DNA of 64,000 nt, taken from assembly GCF_040954645.1 (NCBI RefSeq), contig NC_092803.1, forward strand, positions 14,571,230 to 14,635,229, given 5' to 3'. This document shows positions 21,181-32,020 of this stretch, piece after piece. The first letter of the stretch is position 1, and the number at the start of each line of letters is the position of its first letter. Source of the stretch: Diabrotica undecimpunctata. Lineage: Eukaryota; Arthropoda; Insecta; Coleoptera; Chrysomelidae. Position numbers and translations under genes: made by a program. Under the pieces are notes generated by a model. That model did not search any database. It worked only from the letters and a program-made list of their open reading frames with translations, and was not told where the DNA came from.

Positions 21181-23040
21181 AATTTTTCCAGCTAGCTAAG
21201 CTCAGAAGAAAATGTAGATACAACTTTTCGCTTGTTATCGACAAAAAAAAGCAAAATATATTTTAATATTAGAACTCATAGTCATTTTAGTCGAATAATA
21301 ATAACTTTTATAAGAATTTTAACGTTCCAATTAAACTGCTCTAAAAATAGGACAGTTGTGTTATAGTTTGTATATTTAAAATTCCTATTAAATGCTAAAA
21401 GAACACTCATGTGTTCCAAACATTTTTATGTTAGATTGATGTAAAAAGATGTGTGAAAAACTGGTTGTATCTAATAAGTATTAAGCAGGGTGCTCGTTTT
21501 ATATTTTCTATTAACACTAGGTTCATAACTGAGAAAGTGATTCTGTTGGAGCATGTTATGACATCAGCAGATATTAGAAAGGGCATGTACACAGGCAACC
21601 TTTTGGTCGCTCTGCTACCACACAGAATTCCTTAAGGTATTGTCACCACTTAAGTAGGCAGTAGTAAATTAGGCGTGTTTAAGGCTAATTAATAAAGAAG
21701 TATAAATTAGTTTAAATCAGTTCAATGTGTAATAAAGACCTGCCCAATGTTCTCACAAAATGTATACTATGTATAAATTTGTATCTGGTTGATAATACTT
21801 TTATACCCCTCTTAAACATACCAGCAATAGGTGAACCATCCCTTTGAAGTAAATTATAGTTGATAACACCAAGTTCAGAGTCATTGAAACCATCATGCAA
21901 CCAGTTTTATGTCAGCACAATAAGATCATACTAATCAGATAATGTATTATGCTGAAATTGATTAAGTTTGAAAAATTTGGCAGTTATTGTAGTTATATTA
22001 TTTTGACAGTTAAATTTGTATTTTTTCTAGCGTTGTGGTACGGTATGTTCCCAGATTATATTGCCACAAACGCAAAAATGCGCTCAATACTTTACTAGAA
22101 GGGATGACACGACGATATCAGAAAGAGTTAGTCAACATCTATAATTTATTCACTAAATATACAGTTTTCATATTAAGTTAGTATACTAGTCAACTTTTTT
22201 AACTTACTAACTAACAAGTTTTAAAAAGTTTAAAAAGTAGACTAGATAGTCTACTTTTTTAACGTTATTTACAATAAAAACAGTATACCAAATACCAAGT
22301 AAACCCCAGCATAATCCTACTGACTGCGCCATAGTCAACAACGAGATTAACCGCCCGGCTCTAAAGCACGAACCTCCACACTATGCAGGCGGTTAATCAA
22401 GAGTCCATCCAATTAATAGATAACAGCAGACCGGTGCATTGAAAGTCTGCAAAGATAACATCTGGTCGAGGACTAGAGTTACCCGCAATATGTTTGCATT
22501 GTAGAGAGTGCATTGCCGAGAAACGGGATAATGTCTTTGTTATCAATGATTAATTTGCATGTGGTATAATAGATAGGTGGTCACTAGAGCGTTAAATGTA
22601 CGACGTCTTTGAGTTAATAAAGCAACTTAAACAGTAACATATTTTCATCGAAGATATTTAAATAAAACTTGTCTAAAATGAAAAGTTTTGAATATTATAT
22701 ATACCATTGAAAATGTATTGATTTGTTGTTTTTTTTGCCATTTTAGACTAGAGCGTCATATTTTTTTTCTAAAAAATCCCAAGGAATGGTTTTCAGATAG
22801 TACCGGGCAATGGCAATATGACATGAACATGTAATATTACATACAATACAACAAAACATAAAATAAATAAATATTATTTATTACAGGAGTTTATGTGCTG
22901 ATCTTGATCGAGTATTTGTAGCCATCGGGATTTGTTTGTGGGTCGAAATCGGTTTTGAAAATTTTGGTGCGTCTGACGAAACTTCTTGTATATAATGGTG
23001 CTAGAAATTGCATGCAGATCCTTCAATGGTATTCTTAAAC
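21176..23040. other. No gene recognised
   Basis: About 1.9 kb without an assignable frame. Bases 22290-22640 are richer in GC and contain GGTATAATAGATA and GAGTTAATAAAGC. They could be a solo LTR with TATA and polyadenylation signals, but I found no matching second LTR or clear duplication. Confidence 0.3.
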
Positions 23041-23044
23041 ATGA

Positions 23045-23695
23045 TGTGTTTTATGAAATTAAGCCACAATTATTGGTTATGATTGTCATAAAAAAATCAC
23101 ATTTTTAATTAACTAGTATTTGACGTTTCGATTTCCACTCCGGAAGTCGTTCTCAAAAAAGGTTTTTTGTACAATTATGTAGAAATGTGTATAACCAAAG
23201 ATGTTATTGGTTATGCCTATGCCATTTGACGGTTGACATGCCTAACCTGGATCTTTTTGAGGGTGGTGTTATTACCCTGAGAATATCAAATTCTGACTGC
23301 TTTTGTTTGCTTCATGTCATAAAATTGATTTATTTATGTGTATATTGTGTATTACATATGTGTTGTGTGTTAGATTGGATATGGTGTGTTTGACCTCCTA
23401 TTACTCAGCTATTGTTGGTATACTCCTGTTGTTGACTTCTTTTTTTAGTATTGGCAAAGAAAGACAGTACATTTTGCTGATCTTTCTTTCATGATTATTG
23501 ATGCATCTGTCCATTGTGGTCTGTGCTCGTTGTTCCAGGCATGTTTGTATATCTGGGATTTTTCGAAGTCTCTGTTCTTGATGTTGGTTTCATACTCGTT
23601 TATCGTGACTTTAAGTGGTTTTATAGGTGCAGTTTTTTTATCTTTCTTGTGTGTTGTTAGGTTTGATACTGAATTACATTCCTCTTTTGCGTATA
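23045..23695 (-). pseudogene. PLE C-terminus with 3' end
   Basis: Minus strand reads PLKVTINEYET, NIKNRDFEKSQIYKHAWNNE, HRPQWTDASI, then SLPILKKEVNN. This aligns residue by residue with the end of the 45-kb PLE protein (IKNREFDRSQICKHAWDNE). The 3' terminus at 23045-23160 contains the same hairpin as at 45.6 kb, slightly diverged (GACTTCCGGAGTGGAAATC). It is a related but older family. Confidence 0.7.
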
Positions 23696-24004
23696 TCGAA
23701 AGTAAAATATCCTTTCAGTTTAATTCTTACTTTTCTTCTATACGTATTTCATGGTTTTTCAGTCATCAGGAAGAACTTGAGAACAATTTTTTTTTTGATA
23801 TGAAACATATATTTTTATTAAAAGTACTTTTCATTTCATTTTTAAATTAGCTAACACTGACTTCGAGTTAGTAAGCACTTTTTGTATTTTGTTTAATAGT
23901 TTATTTGTTCATGTACTCTATTATTTTGGGTCCTGTACTTTTTGGTGAAGAACAAATGCAGTTTCAATATCGACATTTCGTTGATTGTGGGCTTTAATGT
24001 ACAT

Positions 24005-24016
<12 letters not shown>
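23696..24016. other. Possible PLE terminus in opposite orientation, otherwise nothing
   Basis: Bases 23776-23812 read TTGAGAACAATT...GATATGAAACATAT on the plus strand, a decayed form of the terminal hairpin. The remainder is AT-rich. Confidence 0.3.

Positions 24017-24083
<67 letters not shown>
24017..24083. repeat. (TA)n microsatellite, block 1
   Basis: TA repeat that abuts the palindromic PLE unit at 24084. Confidence 0.95.
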
Positions 24084-24087
<4 letters not shown>

Positions 24088-24170
24088 CTTAGAGCTAAGA
24101 TTAATACTATTATCAAAATTAATATTAAACTCACCGGTCTTCCGGGTTGAACCGCGTCGATATCCATTTT

Positions 24171-24210
24171 GCCGAGCTTTCGACATCCTCTCTGATGTCT
24201 TCTTCAGGGC
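24171..24210 (-). ncRNA. Hammerhead-like ribozyme candidate
   Basis: Read on the minus strand: GCC, CTGAAGA, A, GACATC, AGAGAG loop, GATGTC, GAAA, self-complementary AGCT, C, GGC. GCC and GGC close stem I. The box is a full CTGANGA match. One extra A precedes stem II. Confidence 0.5.
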
Positions 24211-24286
24211 TTCCGAACTACCTTCACTAGTAGTGAACTAGTGAGTGTAGTAGTGTCTGGGGTCTCGGGAGACTGAGACCTCGGAA

Positions 24287-24326
24287 GCCCTAAAGAAGAC
24301 ATCAGAGAGGATGTCGAAAGCTCGGC
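24287..24326 (+). ncRNA. Hammerhead-like motif, opposite arm
   Basis: Same fold on the plus strand as at 24171-24210. CTGAAGA is changed to CTAAAGA, which removes the conserved G of the core, so this arm is probably inactive. Confidence 0.4.
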
Positions 24327-24443
24327 AAAATGGATATCGACTCGGTTCAACCCGGAAGATCGGTGAGTTTAATAATAATTTTGATAATAGTATTAATCTT
24401 AGCTCTAAGTTTAATTGTACTAACCGCGGAAATCTTTCCGAAC

Positions 24444-24444
<1 letters not shown>

Positions 24445-24535
<91 letters not shown>
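24445..24535. repeat. (TA)n microsatellite, block 2
   Basis: TA repeat between the palindromic PLE unit and the next PLE copy. Confidence 0.95.
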
Positions 24536-24538
<3 letters not shown>

Positions 24539-24595
24539 AACTCTTAAATATTGGGGAAATCTGCAAGAAAGACTCTAATGAGTATCAATTGTTTC

Positions 24596-24640
24596 GCCGA
24601 ACGTTTTCGCCAAAGAGAATTAATTTGGCTTCTTCAGGGC
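24596..24640 (-). ncRNA. Hammerhead-like ribozyme candidate
   Basis: Minus strand: GCC, CTGAAGA, A, GCCAAA, 9-nt loop, TTTGGC, GAAA, self-complementary AACGTT, C, GGC. The perfect 6-bp stem II, full CTGANGA box and GCC/GGC closing stem make this one of the best copies. Confidence 0.5.
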
Positions 24641-25133
24641 TGAAAGAGAATAAATTATAATTAGCTACCATATATTATCTATTAAAACATTATTGATCTT
24701 ACCGTAACTTAGAATTGTAGAGTTAGAATATTAAAAAACTTTGCTAGTAACATAGTGGTGTTTTTTGTTACTATGTGCAAAAAAAGTTTTTTTTTTTATA
24801 AGGTTTGAAATGTATGGTAGCTTTGAACTTAACACGTAAAGGTATACCCAAGGTTAATCGAAAAACCCAATTTAACTACATTTAAAAGGAGGTAATTCTT
24901 TGAATTGTCGGCAATAACTAAATTTTTGATTTTTAGAAAGTTTAAAAGTGAGGTTCTGTTTTAGCCAGAACGCAAGCGCTGACAAATTCAGTAGTTCTTA
25001 TGAATCTTTATGTCGTTAAGGTTCATTGGTAAAAAACGAATGAAATTAAATCCCAGTATAGAGAAATATTATTTTGATTTTCTTTATTTAATTATATTCT
25101 ATTGTCCATGCATTATTATATCTTATTGAGATG

Positions 25134-26426
25134 TTAGTTGTTAATGGATATATCAGTCAAGTTAGTTATCTGTGATGTTGTATTGTTCTTGGTATCTGAT
25201 TTAAGTAAGAAGTGGTATATATCGTTTAGATTCTTAATGTCACTCTTAACATTAATGGAGAAATCGTTAAGGAAAATATAAGACATTTCGATGAACTCTC
25301 TTTTAGATTTATTGTTCTCACGGTGGAGAATTGTAGTGTTCGTATAGTCCATGAGATGACCAGTGGAATGGACATGTTTGGCTAATGCACAACGGTCAGG
25401 GTGAAGTCAAAAATCACTTTTGTGTAGTGTAATACGTGATTTCAATAATTGAGATGTTTGACCGATGTAGGAATTGTTGCAAGAGAGACATGGAATGTTG
25501 TAGACAATGTTACTAAGCCTATCTATGGGAGTCTTATCTTTTATCTTAGAATAAAGATTATTAATTGTTAGGGCTGATCTACAAGCCACATTAAGTTTAA
25601 TGTTGTTATTATTATTACCAAAGCTATTTTCAACACTTTTCAGAATCCTTGTTAACCCCGGAGTGATATCTCTGAAATATGGTAATGAAAAATATTTGTT
25701 GATAGGAGTATCCGAGACTGGGTTCCCACTTAAGACATCAGGATCAGCATTGTTAGTCGCGAAGGAAGGTGAAATATCTTCCTTATGGATAGTATTAAAC
25801 AAAATCTTATTCACTAATGGTGTTGGATAAGCGTTTGAAATAAAAAGTTTCTGTAGGATTCGTAGGTTTTTTGTATGAAATAAAGGATCTGATAGTTTTA
25901 TTACTCTATTTTTCATCTGTTTGATTAAGTTGACTTTGGTAGAATTATTATGGTATGAGTGGTAGTTAAGGTATCTACCAGAATGGGTCGGTTTTTGATA
26001 CCAATCTATTTTAATGTTGTTGTTTTCCCTGATCATCCTTATGTCGAGAAAGGGGACGGACCAATTACCATCTTCACTCTCTATAGTGAACTGGATGTAG
26101 GGGTCATAACCATTAAAAGTATCTAATAGTTCATCTACCTTGTCATTGGGTATAGCCAAAATGATATCATCAACATATTTTTTAATAAATGGAATTTTAA
26201 AGGATAGTAAAGGAATGACGGAGTCTAATACATAATCTATAACGTAAGTTGCAATGATAGGAGAAATCTTTGCTCCCATAGGGGTACCGAAAGTTTGTTG
26301 ATAGAATTTACCAATAAATGAGAAATAAGTGTTGTTAAAGAGAAATTCGACGATGCTGATGAATCTGTCGTAAGACATGGAACAACAACCTCTAATACGG
26401 TCCCAGTTGATCTCTATTGATGTCAA
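25134..26426 (-). pseudogene. PLE reverse transcriptase with GIY-YIG endonuclease
   Basis: The protein copies element RNA at a nicked target. Visible from the N-terminal side: FYQQTFGTPMGAKISPIIAT, FIKKYVDDIILAIPNDK (YVDD catalytic box), VPFLDIRMIRE, WYQKPTHSGRYLNYHS, then the GIY-YIG part YNIPCLSCNNSYIGQTSQLL. A single TGA at 25407-25409 (after LHKSDF) interrupts the frame, which then continues unchanged (LHPDRCALAKHVHS) to the stop at 25134. The N-terminal third is missing: the frame runs into (TA)n at 26444. The WYQKPTHSGRYLN motif is characteristic of PLE polymerases. Confidence 0.9.
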
Positions 26427-26439
26427 ACATATTCCTAGA

Positions 26440-26443
<4 letters not shown>

Positions 26444-26497
<54 letters not shown>
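26444..26497. repeat. (TA)n microsatellite, block 3
   Basis: TA repeat at the truncated 5' end of the PLE copy. Confidence 0.95.
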
Positions 26498-26498
<1 letters not shown>

Positions 26499-29057
26499 CC
26501 TTTAAGAGTTACGGCACTGAATTCTTGTGGGATATCCCATTCACGACAAAGTTCTATTTCAACTACACTTTGCTTTCACGATTCTCTGCGGTTTCTATAT
26601 ACGACGAACTCTGAATATATACATATATTTTCTACATGTTTATATTAAGTTAGATTGGAGTTGTCAGGACTAGATTAAGGGATATATCAATCTAAAACAT
26701 TGGTATAATATTTGATAGTTGATTTGTTAAAATAAAAAAATATTTAAACAAGAATCAAATAAATAATATATCTATGTATGATAACACAGAAATATTCTTT
26801 ATTCTGGAATTAATTCGCTTAATTAATTACAAAGGTTACAGAAACTAAAACCTATAACTGAATTATTAAACGTACTAAATTGCAATGTAGGCGCCTGTTC
26901 AGAATAAACGTTAATTTGGTCTTATGAATTTACATGAGTTATTAAACAGGGGCATCCCTTGATGAATGTGCATAAACTCTATCATTGTGCTTGGTTTCTT
27001 CTCGGAATGTTAGATTTGTAAGATTCAAATATTTGAATGAGTAATGGCTTTTCTAATTTAGTAGAAAGTAGGCAGATAGGAGAATAGATATTTGTACAAT
27101 AATATATGATAACAATAGAGGTTTTCTCATAAATGATTAATGTTAATAGCCCAAAGACAGAAATTTTAGATTACAAGGTTTACGTCGTTTGTTTACAAAG
27201 AAATTGGACAAATAATTAGAAAGTTTTGTGGTCAGGGATAAGTATACAATAATCGAAATAGTACTAGCTATATTGTCTCTAAAAACTTGGAAACAAAGAA
27301 AATATTTTATTTATGTAAAATTTGGAAATACCAAGGTTATGTGATATCATAATGGCATTAAGCTTGTGTATGACAAGCCACAGAATTTTATTGGTCGAAA
27401 GTGATGGCGTGGTATGTAGGATATGTGTGTCTGATTGGTGAAAGTGAAAGGAGGGATTGAAGTGAAGGAAGTCATGATTTACTTGGAAAAACAAATATTA
27501 CTGTGATTTGAATGTCGGAAGTAGCAAGTTGTTTTTTTTTCATATCCTGCAGTGAAAGTAAGCAGAGTTCTTGTCAAATAACAACAATTGTGAAAGAGGT
27601 TTTGTGCCTATGGAACTAGCCCCAAGGATTGGTAGCAGTGGACAACGAAAGTACATCCTGTAATAAACAAACGGGTGTATAGTATAATTGGTACTAGTCG
27701 ATTAAGTGAAAATCCTTTCGACTAGAAAGAAATTGGGTTTCTGTGAGATAGGAGTTTGGTCCAGGATTTTTAGGAGAGACTGTTGCTGCGATTGTGTGTG
27801 CGAGAGACGTTGACAAGCAGACGAAATAGCAGGAGTGTGTAGAGCAACTGAGAGTACGAGCAAGATGTGGACAGATCACAGTCGTAAGAAGAAAAGAAGC
27901 CAGTAGAGAATTATTGGAAATAAAAGGTTAGTTTGCCATATAATCAACAACGACTTTTAACTACGATCATAAATAGATCATAATTAATTTTGTTTTTTTT
28001 TTAATATCTTATTTAGTAATTTCATTTCACAATAAATATAATCTTTTAATTCAGATATAAAAAAAATTAAATGAAGTAATATTTCTTGAAAGGAAATTTT
28101 TTGTCTTGATTTAATAAAAAAAGACGACACAGAGGAGAGATCTTTTATTTGAATACAAGTTTAAACAATTATGGATAATTTGTATAGGAATTTTAGTAAA
28201 TTTGTAATTTTAATTATACATATAAGCACATATAATATATCATTTTGATTAATTGTAAAATTGTCTGACTTTATTGTTTTTTTATTTTTTTTTTAATAAA
28301 TTAGTTATAGTTCTTGTGACTTACTCACTTGGACTTTATAGAATCACGGAGGTATTCGACTTCTTAACTGTGACCTATCTCTCGTTCTACCTTTGAGCCA
28401 CCCACTTCTAACTATTAACACCACTGGCACTTGCTTCTTAACTTACTACACAAAACTTCAACTGCTTCTTTTGGATAATCACATAATAATCTTTTCTACG
28501 CCAAACTTTCAAACATTCATTCTCTTTCATCCCCATTCCAAACTTGCTAACCAATCAGAAAATTCCTATATCCCTCCTTTTATTTTACATTAGAAAAACC
28601 CAAGCATCGCTTCTAAACAACTTTCTTTGAAAATGATAACGGTTTTATCTTATACTTTCTAAATACAATAACTACCTGGTGGCTTTGGCCTTTCCAGCGA
28701 ATCAAAACCAAATGCTTTTAAAATATAACATCTCCAAATACCGGGAAACAATTGTCTATTCACATTTAAGTATTTACTAATGTCCTTCTTTCTAATTTCA
28801 GTCCTTCTGGGTAAAACTCATTATGGATAAACCCACTGCTTAAAATTAACTTATAACAAATATTCACAAATCGACGTACAGGGCGTTCAAAATTTATGTG
28901 CCCGCGTTCAATAACAAAATAAAAATTTTATTCTATCTTTGATTGATAAAATGAAACACAACAATATATATCTTTTGATGTTTCCCTTACCTCAATTTTC
29001 ATAATCGTTGATCTTGTCATTTTTTTTCTTTTATCGAATTTGTATATGGCATTCCTG
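26498..29057. other. No gene recognised
   Basis: About 2.5 kb of AT-rich DNA. Bases 27340-27900 and 28330-28600 are richer in GC. I could not assign a frame, an LTR or a tandem array to either. Confidence 0.3.
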
Positions 29058-29841
29058 AATGTCGAAATATTAAAACTAATTGCAGATAACGAAAGTAAAA
29101 GCCTAGACTTAATAACAGCACTATTCAATAAGATATATGACACAGGTAAAATACCAACAGACTGGCTAAAATCAACATTCATAGCATTACCAAAAAAAAA
29201 ACGAATTCCTCACAATGCGATGATTATCAAATATTAAGCTTGATGTCTCATGTTCTTAAAACTTTTCTCAGAATTAGCCAAACACGAATTTACAAGAAGT
29301 GTGAGTTCCAGATGAGTGACCCTCAATTCGGATTTCGAAACGGATTTGGAACACGAGAGGCTCTTTTTGCTTTAAATGTGTTAACGCAACGATGCAGAGA
29401 TATGAACGTAGATGTATATGCATGTTTTATTGACTATCGAAAAGCATTTGACTGCGTTAATCATCAAAAGATGATCGAAATTCTGAGAACAACTGGAGTT
29501 GACGAACAAGACTTGCGAATTATCTCAGAATTATACTGGCACCAAACGGCAATAATTGAAATAGAGCTTACAACATTTGAAGATATACAAATCCGAGGAG
29601 GAGTGAGACAGGGTTGCGTCTTATCACCGCTACTGTTTAATTTATATTCGGAGTCTATATTCAGAGAAGCATTAGACGTGGTCCAAGGCGGAATTAAGAT
29701 TAACGGAATCAGCATAGACAACATCAGATATGCTGATGATACCGTCTTAATAGCAAGCAACGCACAAGAACTACAAAATATAATAAATGCACAAGTTCAC
29801 CACAGCGAAATGTTCGGTTTACATCTAAACGTTTCCAAAAC

Positions 29842-29854
29842 TAAAACTTTAGTA
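29842..29854. repeat. 13-bp target duplication, left copy
   Basis: TAAAACTTTAGTA, repeated at 30559-30571 on the other side of the PLE. Confidence 0.9.
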
Positions 29855-30176
29855 AAAGGTAAAAGAAATAATAAATTAGACTTACTCACAATTTAATTTA
29901 ACTATCCAGACGACCGGTTTCGCTTTCTACAATATGCAAAGCATATTCAGGTCTCGATACAAAGTTAAATAAATGCTGAAATGCTGAAATAAATACTTTC
30001 ATCAAACAAACAATTACATTACACCTATCTCTACTTTATTGGATAAAATCTGTCTCCTCAAGAACTTCCCCGTTTACTGTCAAACAATTACAATAGCAGA
30101 CTTGAGTTCTCCAATCAACAATACAGGATAGTTTGAACCATGTTCTTTCAATCATCAATTAATAGAGTACCGGCAT

Positions 30177-30398
30177 GTAAGTAATGTTTTATGTATTTGT
30201 TTATTCATTAATTTATTACAGTTTAATAGACTATTTTACCAATTTGTGGGTCTTACCTTGTCTGCTTAAACATTTTATTCATTTTGAAAAACCACAGACA
30301 TGTAATATTGGCATAATTACTGTAATTTATATAATTTATATCATCTATCTTTGTTTATCTTTATTAGACAACACCCTAATATGGGTTTATTATTTCAG
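30177..30398 (+). other. GT-AG intron kept in PLE copy 2
   Basis: GTAAGTAATG at 30177 and TTATTTCAG ending at 30398 bound 222 bases that are absent from copy 1. There, CCGGCAT (to 8216) joins directly to CATTTATTTAAC (from 8217). The truncated inverted arm of copy 2 also keeps the ATTTCAG end of the intron, so both arms came from unspliced RNA. Confidence 0.85.
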
Positions 30399-30420
30399 CA
30401 TTTATTTAACTTTGTATCGA

Positions 30421-30465
30421 GACCTGAAGATGCTTTGCATATTGTAGAAAGTGAAACCGGTCATC
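30421..30465 (+). ncRNA. Hammerhead-like motif, PLE copy 2
   Basis: Same layout as 8239-8283: GAC, CTGAAGA (30424-30430), T, GCTTT with AAAGT, GAAA, ACCGGT, C at 30462. The closing stem is weakened (ATC instead of GTC). The inverted arm carries a second copy on the minus strand (29914-29955) with CTGAATA in place of CTGAAGA. Confidence 0.4.
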
Positions 30466-31164
30466 TGGATAGTTAAATTAAATTGATTGTGAGTAAGTCT
30501 AATTTATTATTTCTTTTACCTTTTGAAATGGACTCACACAAGCAACAAATTCATGATTTAAAACTTTAGTATTTTCAAAGACACCAATAAACGTACACGT
30601 ATGTGCCAAAGGTAAAATAATAGAACAAGTAAATTCCATGAAATCGAACAAGCAATAAAAGCATTCATGAGCATAAAAACATTTTTTACAAGATCAGACC
30701 TTAGTTTGCAGCTTAAAATCCGAATGATCAGATGTTACGTTTTTTCTGTCTTACTGTATGGCTGTGAAAGTTGGACAATGGACTCTGAAATAGAAAAAAG
30801 AATAGATGCCTTTGAGATGTATATATACAGACGAATGTTGAGAATTCCATGGGTACAAAGAGTTACTAATGTTGAGGTACTTCGCCGCATGTGTAAACAA
30901 AAAGAATTACTAAGAACAATCAAAGAGAGGAAAATGCAATACTTCGGTCATGTGTTGAGAGGCGAAAGATACGAATTACTTCAAGTTATACTGGAAGGAA
31001 AAGTACATGGCAAAAGATCAGTAGGAAGACGCCAGAACTCGTGGCTGAAAGACCTGAGGAGATGGTTCGACCGCTCATCCGCAGAAATCTTTCGCGCAGC
31101 AGTTTCCAAAACTACAATTGCCATTTGGATCGCCAACCTTCGAAAGGAGACGGCGCCATAAAAA

Positions 31165-31664
31165 GAAGATTCCTGATTCGGTGTTTTCAGTATGTACTGA
31201 GTATACCAACCGCTCATTGTTCATACGTTTTACGATTCCATGGTAAATCAAGTATCAGGAATTATTTCTTGGGTACCGGGATAGTACCGTGGCATACCTA
31301 CATTGCTCACAAGATAAATAAATCCGGTACCTTCTGTGCCTTTGATTTGTCTTGACACTGCCCTTCAATAGCACTACCATGCCAAAATCCAAACTGATAG
31401 AGTTTTTTGTAATGAACCAAATTGTAATACAATTTGGTTCAGTATAGGTTTTGTATCGGCATAATTTATACTTTAGCAATCTATAACGATTGTAATATGC
31501 TTTCTGTATTTTTTAGTCTTTAAGTGTTAAGTATTTGTAACGCCCAAAACCTGTTGCCTTAGTTACATTAGCCAATTGTCAGTAAGTCTTTTTCTATTTT
31601 CTTTTTTACCTTTTGACATAAATTAATTTGCGGCTTGTAAATGTGCATCGCAACTCTACACCTT
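31165..31664. other. No gene recognised
   Basis: AT-rich DNA after a LINE 3' end, without assignable features. Confidence 0.3.
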
Positions 31665-32020
31665 CAGTGTCCACTCGTAAAACTTGAAAGTGTACAAGAT
31701 TATACACATTAAGGACTTATGCAATGGCACCGTAAAATATCAACAACTTGTATGGTTTTGGAAGATTGGCGTTGAATATGTACGAAAGTACTAGTACTCA
31801 ATGATGCCAAATTCACGCATGGAAAGTGATTTTCAAAAGTGATTTTCAGTGTCCACTCGTAAAACTTGAAAGTGTACAAGATTATACACATTAAGGACTT
31901 ATGCAATGGCACCGTAAAATATCAACAACTTGTATGGTTTTGGAAGATTGGCGTTGAATATGCACGAAAGTACTAGTACTCAATGATGCCAAATTCACGC
32001 ATGGAAAGTGATTTTCAAAA
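31665..32020. repeat. 182-bp tandem duplication
   Basis: The unit starting CAGTGTCCACTCG occurs at 31665 and again at 31847. The two copies differ at very few positions (for example TATGTACG versus TATGCACG). The second copy ends near 32020. This is a recent duplication of unassigned sequence. Confidence 0.95.

Larger units (their letters stand above)
24084..24444. mobile_element. Palindromic PLE ends between two (TA)n blocks
   Basis: Arms of roughly 140-150 bp (24084-24225 and 24265-24415) are inverted copies. Each ends near TTAAACTTAGAGCTAAGATT and holds the hairpin motif with a perfect GACATC/GATGTC stem. No coding part is present. (TA)n lies directly on both sides. Confidence 0.8.
24536..26443 (-). 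mobile_element. PLE copy, 5' truncated, between (TA)n blocks
   Basis: The element runs from a (TA)n tract at 26444 to a (TA)n tract ending at 24535. It contains a nearly intact coding region (25134-26426) followed by about 0.6 kb of 3' UTR with a hairpin motif at 24596-24640. Confidence 0.75.
29855..30558 (+). mobile_element. Short non-coding PLE, copy 2 (intron kept)
   Basis: It is flanked by the 13-bp duplication TAAAACTTTAGTA and shares both end sequences with copy 1 at 7368-8341 (AATCATGAAT terminus here on the minus strand at 30558, TTTCTTTTACCTTT at the other end). An inverted, truncated arm (29855-29990) lies next to the main plus-oriented unit (29994-30558). The main unit matches 8034-8341 except that it contains a 222-bp intron. 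It interrupts a LINE reading frame, so it is younger than the LINE. Confidence 0.85.
29058..31161 (+). pseudogene. LINE reverse transcriptase gene split by a PLE
   Basis: Part 1 (29058-29854) holds DWLKSTFIALPKK, DPQFGFRNGFGTREALFALN, ACFIDYRKAFDCVNH (first Asp), RGGVRQGCVLSPLLFNLYSE and NIRYADDTVLIASNAQE (YADD box). Part 2 (30559-31161) resumes with KTLVFSKTPINVHVC, then FSVLLYGCESWTMDSEIEKR, MYIYRRMLRIPW, MQYFGHVLRGERYE, NSWLKDLRRWFD and a stop at 31159. The frame of KTLV is identical on both sides of the insertion because of the duplicated 13 bp. The polymerase fingers-palm region is nearly intact. Frame changes lie near 29200 and 30640. The endonuclease is missing. Confidence 0.85.

Noticed and set aside
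20821..21244. IYIYIY-rich peptides
   Set aside because: They are translations of TA microsatellites at 20.8, 21.1, 24.0, 24.4 and 26.4 kb.
22290..22640. Possible solo LTR with TATA and AATAAA-like words
   Set aside because: No matching LTR, target duplication, primer-binding site or polypurine tract was found. It is kept only as a remark.
27340..28600. Possible LTR or 5' leader sequences with moderately high GC
   Set aside because: I could not find a repeated pair, a coding frame or a primer-binding site.
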